From Diphasiastrum complanatum (taxonomy: Eukaryota > Streptophyta > Lycopodiopsida > Lycopodiales > Lycopodiaceae), in the NCBI GenBank assembly GCA_029204225.1, contig CM055095.1, positions 74,019,501-74,083,500 on the forward strand: a DNA stretch of 64,000 nt, written 5' to 3'. How positions within the stretch are numbered: position 1 is the stretch's first letter; each line of letters begins with the position of its first letter. The notes under the pieces were generated by a model. The model did not search any database and was not told where the DNA came from. It saw only the letters and a list, made by a program, of their open reading frames with translations. This document shows, one piece after another, positions 59,324 through 64,000 of the stretch. Both the position numbers and the translations under genes were made by a program.

Positions 59324-59335
59324 GCTCTGATACCA
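59324..59335 (-). promoter_or_regulatory. Primer binding site, copia element 2
   Basis: The minus strand reads TGGTATCAGAGC directly after the 5' LTR, matching initiator Met-tRNA. Confidence 0.93.
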
Positions 59336-59990
59336 TGTGAAAAATACAGATCCTAAGTGGATCTAAACTCCAAGATCATTGGCTTGAATGCTTGCACTCC
59401 AAACTACATAAGCTAGGAATTGGCAACACATTCTATGCTACCTAGAATGCAAAGAACTTGATCAAAAAGCATTTATCACAAATGGAAACTTTCATAAACA
59501 TCAAGTGCGGCCCAAAATAGCATTATACAGTCCATAATACATCAGCCTACCACTTTTGGAAAGCACCTAAGATCATACACAATAGCTTGAAGACAATACA
59601 CACAACAATGCTCTCAATGGAGGAAGAAACAATGACAATGATCTATTGATCTCAATGAAGCATACAAAAGGTTTCTCCAACCTGTTCTCCACGACTTCCC
59701 TACTATTTATGGATGAGGAAGATGACTCTCTCTCCTCTCTCTAGAAGGTACTTGACCCTAGATATTCCCTATATAGGAAAAATAGCTAAAAATGGCTTAT
59801 ATGACCAAAATACATCAAAATGGTCTCATTTTGAAGGGTATGAAGTTTGACACTTCATCATACTGAAAAAATACAGTAAATAAAAACATTGTGGCCTGGT
59901 TCACACGTGCAAAACTCCAGAACCAAAACTATTTACAATTTTAGCCAATTTAGGCCTCAAACTAGCTAGGAAATGTTGACAATTTTCACA
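59336..59990 (-). repeat. 5' LTR of copia element 2 (655 bp)
   Basis: Same ends and length as the LTR at 54,757, with one visible substitution. Confidence 0.95.
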
Positions 59991-59995
59991 TCTTG

Positions 59996-61713
59996 TTCAG
60001 TCTTTTGCTATTAAGGAGGAGTTACCTAATCTAGAAACTCTCCAAGGAATTCTTATTTCTGAAGAATCTAGACAAAGCTATAAACTCTCCAGGATGAACA
60101 AACTTGAACATGGTGGAAGTGAAAAAGCCCTCTTTGTCAAAAGCAAGCAGAGAGGAAGGAGTAAGAACCAATTCTCTCAAGCATACAACAAAGACAAAGC
60201 CAAAGATCGAGATCAAGATGGTGAAGAGGATGAAACATCTCATTCCTCTAACTCAAAAACCAAGAAGAAGAAAGTGAAGTGCTTCTTCTGTGGCAAAAAG
60301 GGGCACTATGCATCTAATTGCTTTAACAAGAAAAACCAACTCAAGCAAGCTAATCTCTCCAAAGAGATTGAAGAAGATTCTGTTGCAAGTGACGGAGAAG
60401 GATCACTTATGGTGTCCAGTATTTCTTCATCACCTTTCAAGAAAGATGGAGCTTGGTACATAGACATTGGAGCCGCTTCACATATGTGCTGTTCAAAGGA
60501 GTCATTTGACTCAATCTTACCTTTCAAAGGACTCAAGAGATCTATTTACACAGCTAATGATCATGAGTGTCCAATAGAAGGAATTGGCAACATTCCATTG
60601 AAACTTGCTTCTTCAAAAGTTCTTGCACTTTCTAATGTTCTTTTCATTCCAAAACTCACAAAGAACTTAATTAGTGTGGGAAAGTTGCTTGATAATGGTT
60701 GTGATGTAAAGTTCAACTCCGAAACTTGTTTTATCAAGAGAAAAGATGAGATCCTTGCTGATGGAACTAGATGTGGTGGAATTTTTAAGTTGAATTCTTA
60801 TGAGAATGCAAACCTTTGTGAAGTTGCTTTGTTATCTAAGGAGGGGCTGTGGCATAGAAGGTTGGGACATCCTAACTTTACATCTATGTCTTCTATTGTT
60901 AAGAAGGAGAAGGCTATTGGTCTTCCAAAATCTCTTTCTAAATATTTCAAGCTTTGTGAGGCTTCTGCCATTGCAAAGTCACACAGAAAGCCATATCAGA
61001 AGTCTTTTATAAAGACTACTTATCCATTGGAACTCATACATTCAGATGTACATTTTCCCTCTTCTAAAAGTATTGGTGGTGCAACATGTTTTGTCACCTT
61101 TATTGATGACTTTACTAGATACGCTTGGTTGTATCTACTTTCTTCAAAGGCTATGGTTTTTGATCACTTCCTTATCTTCAAAGCTTATGTAGAAAAACAG
61201 TTTTCTTGCAAAGTTAAAACTTTAAGATGCGATGGAGGAGGTGAATATATCTCCAACAAGTTTCATAATTATTGTGAAGGTGAAGGAATAAAGAGAGAAT
61301 TTTCTTGTGCCTATTATCCATCCCAAAATGGAGTAGCTGAGAGGAAAAACAGATCTTTATGTGAATGTGCTAAAGCAATTCGAGTAGCAACTTCTTTGCC
61401 TATTGAATATTGGGGTGAAGCTATAAATTGTGCAAACTATTTGTGCAATAGATTACCTCACAATGCTCTTACTGAATTTTTTTTTTTTGGAGTCTTGTTT
61501 CGGAAGAAATCTAAGGTAGATCACCTTAGAGTTTTTGGTTGTACTTGTTTTGTTAATGTGCCCTTGGAAACAAGGAAAAGAGATGATCCTAATTCTGTTA
61601 AAGGGATCATGGTTGGATATGCATCCAACAAGAAAGCTTACAGGATCTATGTTCCCTCTACCTCAACTACAATTGAGAATAGAGATGTGATATTCCATGA
61701 AGATCAAAAATAA
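59996..61713 (+). pseudogene. Copia element 1 gag end, protease and integrase
   Basis: Gag end QSFAIKEELPNLETLQGIL, zinc knuckle CFFCGKKGHYASNC, protease WYIDIGAASHM (the catalytic D-S/T-G reads D-I-G). Integrase: WHRRLGHPN; a zinc region reading CEASAIAKSHR where the second Cys is lost; core ELIHSDV, FIDDFTRYAWLYLL, LRCDGGGEYIS and YPSQNGVAERKNR with Asp, Asp and Glu present; then WGEAINCANYLCNRLP and LRVFGCTCFV. It ends at TAA 61,711-61,713. The protease and zinc changes plus the stop indicate a dead copy. Confidence 0.88.
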
Positions 61714-62886
61714 ATACTTGAGAAGGTCGAGTTCAAAGATTCTTACAAAGATACCCCAATCATCACCCTTGAAGATCATCATGGAGAGATGGGGCCGAGA
61801 TTTGAGGAGGAGTCACCTCGAATTTTTTCACCAAGGAGATCTCAAAGAGAAAGATCCGAGCCTAGAAGGCTTACCTATGAAGATAGAGGAAAGCAAGTGG
61901 AAATCAACTCCACTAATTGTGCCTATTTTATTTCTCATGAGGAGCCGAAGGATGTATATGATGCTATCAACTCAAAGGAATGGTACCTTGCCATGAAGGA
62001 GGAATATGATGCTTTGATGGCCAATAATACATGGGAGCTTGTGGATCTTCCATCCAACAAGCATACCATTGGTTGCAAATGGGTTTTTCGAGTCAAGTAT
62101 AATCAAGATGGCACAATCAGCAAGTACAAGGCTAGGCTTTGTGCTAAAGGCTTTGCTCAAGTATATGGACTTGATTATGAGGAGACCTTTGCCCCAGTTG
62201 CAAAGATGGTGTCAATTAGAATCATAATTTCTCTTGCTTGTTTTTTCAATTGGCAAATTCTTCAACTAGATGTTTCTAATGCATTTCTAAATGGCTATCT
62301 AGAAGAAGAGATCTATATGGACAAACCTATTGGGTTCATCCATGATGAAGGAAAAGTTTGCTTGCTCTTCAAAAGTTTATATGGATTAAAGCAAGCTCCA
62401 AGGTCATGGTATTCTCGACTTAACACCTCTCTTGAGTCACTAGGATTTAATCTTAGTAGCTATGATCCTTCCTTATATGTCAAGTTTTTTGATAAAGATA
62501 TTGTCATCCTTCTTATTTATGTTGATGATATCATTCTGACAGGAAGTTGTATCAAGTTAGTTGAGGAAACCAAGATTGCACTTGGAAAAGAGTTCAAGAT
62601 GCAAGATCTTGGAAAAATTCACTATATTCTAGGATTAGAGATTGATTTTCTTAAAGATAAAGCTTTTGTATGTCAATCTAAGTATGCTCTTTCAATGTTT
62701 AAAAAGTTCAATATGTTGAATTGTAAGAGTATAGAAACACCTATGGAGCAAAATGTAAAGGACTCTAACAAAGGTGATGAAAGATCCTTCGAGGACATCA
62801 CACTTTTTAGAAGTCTTATAGGCTCCTTAATTTGGCTCACAATAACTAGACTTGACATAAGCTTTAGTGTTCATAAGTTGAGCTAG
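61714..62886 (+). pseudogene. Copia element 1 reverse transcriptase
   Basis: Continues in the same frame after the stop: [88 protein letters not shown] and LLIYVDDIILTG, then DLGKIHYILGLEI and METPM-type text (IETPMEQNVKD). It ends in TAG 62,884-62,886 after VHKLS. RT catalytic Asp residues are intact. Confidence 0.9.
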
Positions 62887-63483
62887 GGTATGCAAAATCC
62901 TTCAGTTTATCATTGGAAAAAGGCCAAGAGAGTGCTTAGATATATATCTTCAACTTTTGATTTTGGTTTATTGTATAAAAGTGAGGATCTTTCTATTATT
63001 GGTTATTCTGACTGGGATTTTGCAAGTGATAGAGCAGATCGAAAATCTACAAGTGCTTATGTCATATATCTTGGAGGAAACTTGATATCTTGGCTTTCCA
63101 AAAAGCAAGATACTGTATCACTCTCATCATGTGAATCTGAGTACAAGGCGCTCACTACAACAACAAAGGAAGTGCTTTGGATCAAGAGGTTACTAGTGGA
63201 GCTAAAGATAATTATGGAAAAAGATATAGCTATGATCATGTGTGACAACATTTCAGCTCAAGCCCTTGCCAAGAACCCAATATTCCATGCAAGGAGCAAG
63301 CATATCGAAGTTGCACATCACTTCGTGAGAGAGAAGCTCATTGGAGGTGAAATCAAATTGGAGCACATCGACACATCATCTTGCATTACAGATATGCTCA
63401 CCAAACCTTTGAGCAAAAGTTCCTTCAACAAGCATAGAGCCAACCTTGGAGTTATACCAAGATTCATGTCCAAATCAATATAG
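62887..63483 (+). pseudogene. Copia element 1 RNase H
   Basis: Same frame after the TAG: YHWKKAKRVLRYI, IIGYSDWDFASDRADRKSTS, WLSKKQDTVSLSSCESEYKAL, CDNISAQALAKNPIFHARS, HIEVAHHFVREKLIG, ITDMLTKPLSKSSF. It stops 18 bp before the 3' LTR. The RNase H acidic residues (D in YSDWD, E in CESEYKA, D in CDN) are present. Confidence 0.9.
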
Positions 63484-63500
63484 ATCATTTTTAGGAGGAG

Positions 63501-64000
63501 TGTTAAAATTGAAAAACAATCCATATTGATTTCTTGGCTTGCTACAAATGTTGTACCATGCAAGTATGTAGCTCATTAATGCAAAATGCCAAGTTTGGCC
63601 TATATAGAACTCGAGCTACATGGTTATGTATTATCTAGTTTGATAAATGCAACTTGCATATAGTTTGTAGACATAGAATTAGCATGATTATGCTTGTAGA
63701 AACTCATGGCAACTCACATGCATTAATTGTAAGTGATCCATAGTGACATGCAAGGCATGCACAAAGTATAATGGACACATGCATGATGATTTGGACATTT
63801 CTAGTTAGAACTAGTACAGTTGTAAAAAGTTGGTAGAATTTCATGCATGACAAGTGACAAATGTCACATAGACTCTAGATGCCACTTTAGATGTCATTTT
63901 GGAATGGATAGATGTGGTTCTACCTTGAGCTACCTCAATCTCCATAAATATGTGTAGCTCTCCACACAATCAATGATGAAGAATCAAAGTTTTGTAGCTA
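63501..64000 (+). repeat. 3' LTR of copia element 1, cut by window end
   Basis: Starts TGTTAAAATTG after the purine tract AGGAGGAG. The first 500 bp match 52,837 onward with about 11 substitutions, a 1-bp insertion and a 15-bp insertion near 63,880. Confidence 0.93.

Larger units (their letters stand above)
54752..59995 (-). mobile_element. Copia element 2 (innermost): recent, integrase-less
   Basis: A 5,234-bp element at 54,757-59,990 on the minus strand, flanked by TCTTG (54,752-54,756 and 59,991-59,995). LTRs are 655 bp each, starting TGTGAAAAATAC and ending TTTTCACA. I found a single difference between them (G at the left, A at the right, about 30 bp in). On the minus strand the PBS (TGGTATCAGAGC, complement of 59,324-59,335) and a purine tract (GAAGAGGGAG, complement of 55,412-55,421) are intact. 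A leader of about 1.1 kb precedes one long ORF. The integrase region is absent. Confidence 0.95.
52837..64000 (+). mobile_element. Copia element 1 (middle), hosts element 2; 3' LTR cut by window end
   Basis: 5' LTR 52,837-53,622, PBS 53,623, gag from 54,267, interruption by element 2 (54,757-59,990 plus duplicated TCTTG), pol to 63,483, purine tract AGGAGGAG at 63,493-63,500, and 3' LTR from 63,501. LTR ends are TGTT and GTCA. Over about 500 comparable bases the LTRs show roughly 11 substitutions and two indels, about 2%. Without the insert the gag-pol frame would be continuous except for two stops (61,711 and 62,884). Confidence 0.92.

Overview
The window looks like nuclear DNA of a land plant with a large, repeat-rich genome. 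Supporting signs are exons of a plant-type GDA1/CD39 apyrase with GT-AG introns, Ty1/copia and Ty3/gypsy elements primed by initiator Met-tRNA (TGGTATCAGAGC), a DUF4283 ORF1 relic of a plant L1 LINE, a tRNA-derived SINE, and many GA/TC microsatellites. The species cannot be named from the sequence.

Layout. 1-6.3 kb: two related LINE copies on the minus strand, joined head to tail through GA/TC tracts. 6.7-7.5 kb: a decayed hAT-type BED-finger fragment and a 217-bp hAT-like MITE with an 8-bp target duplication. 7.9-11.7 kb: a plus-strand LINE. 12.4-44.8 kb: the 3' part of one apyrase gene, six clear exons plus one doubtful exon, in introns of up to about 18 kb. Those introns hold a complete chromovirus-like gypsy element (15.2-21.6 kb), a LINE split by a decayed gypsy element (23.6-28.6 kb), the longest LINE copy with ORF1 and ORF2 (33.4-38.2 kb), gypsy fragments, and two convergent LINE fragments (41-42.8 kb). 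44.8-50.7 kb: intergenic DNA with tandem duplications, a copia relic, a SINE with perfect 13-bp target duplications, an L1 ORF1 relic and a Helitron Rep relic. 50.7 kb to the end: a three-level copia nest.

Two things stand out. First, the main LINE family does not look like a usual plant L1. Its RT carries GVKQGC instead of GLRQGDPLSP, it has a C-terminal Cys/His motif, and its 3' end is a conserved segment running into (TC)n rather than poly(A). Several copies also have (TC)n of the same polarity at their 5' junction. This suggests a LINE that inserts into TC microsatellites, and into the tails of earlier copies. Second, the innermost copia element (54,757-59,990) has LTRs that differ at one position in 655 bp, a perfect target duplication and one open 924-codon frame for Gag-protease-RT-RNase H. 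The whole integrase is missing and the frame is kept across the gap. It must have moved recently using integrase supplied by another element.

The only host gene recognised is the apyrase. Every other protein-coding signal belongs to a mobile element, and nearly all are broken. Frames were read by eye and no database search was possible, so family names rest on motifs.
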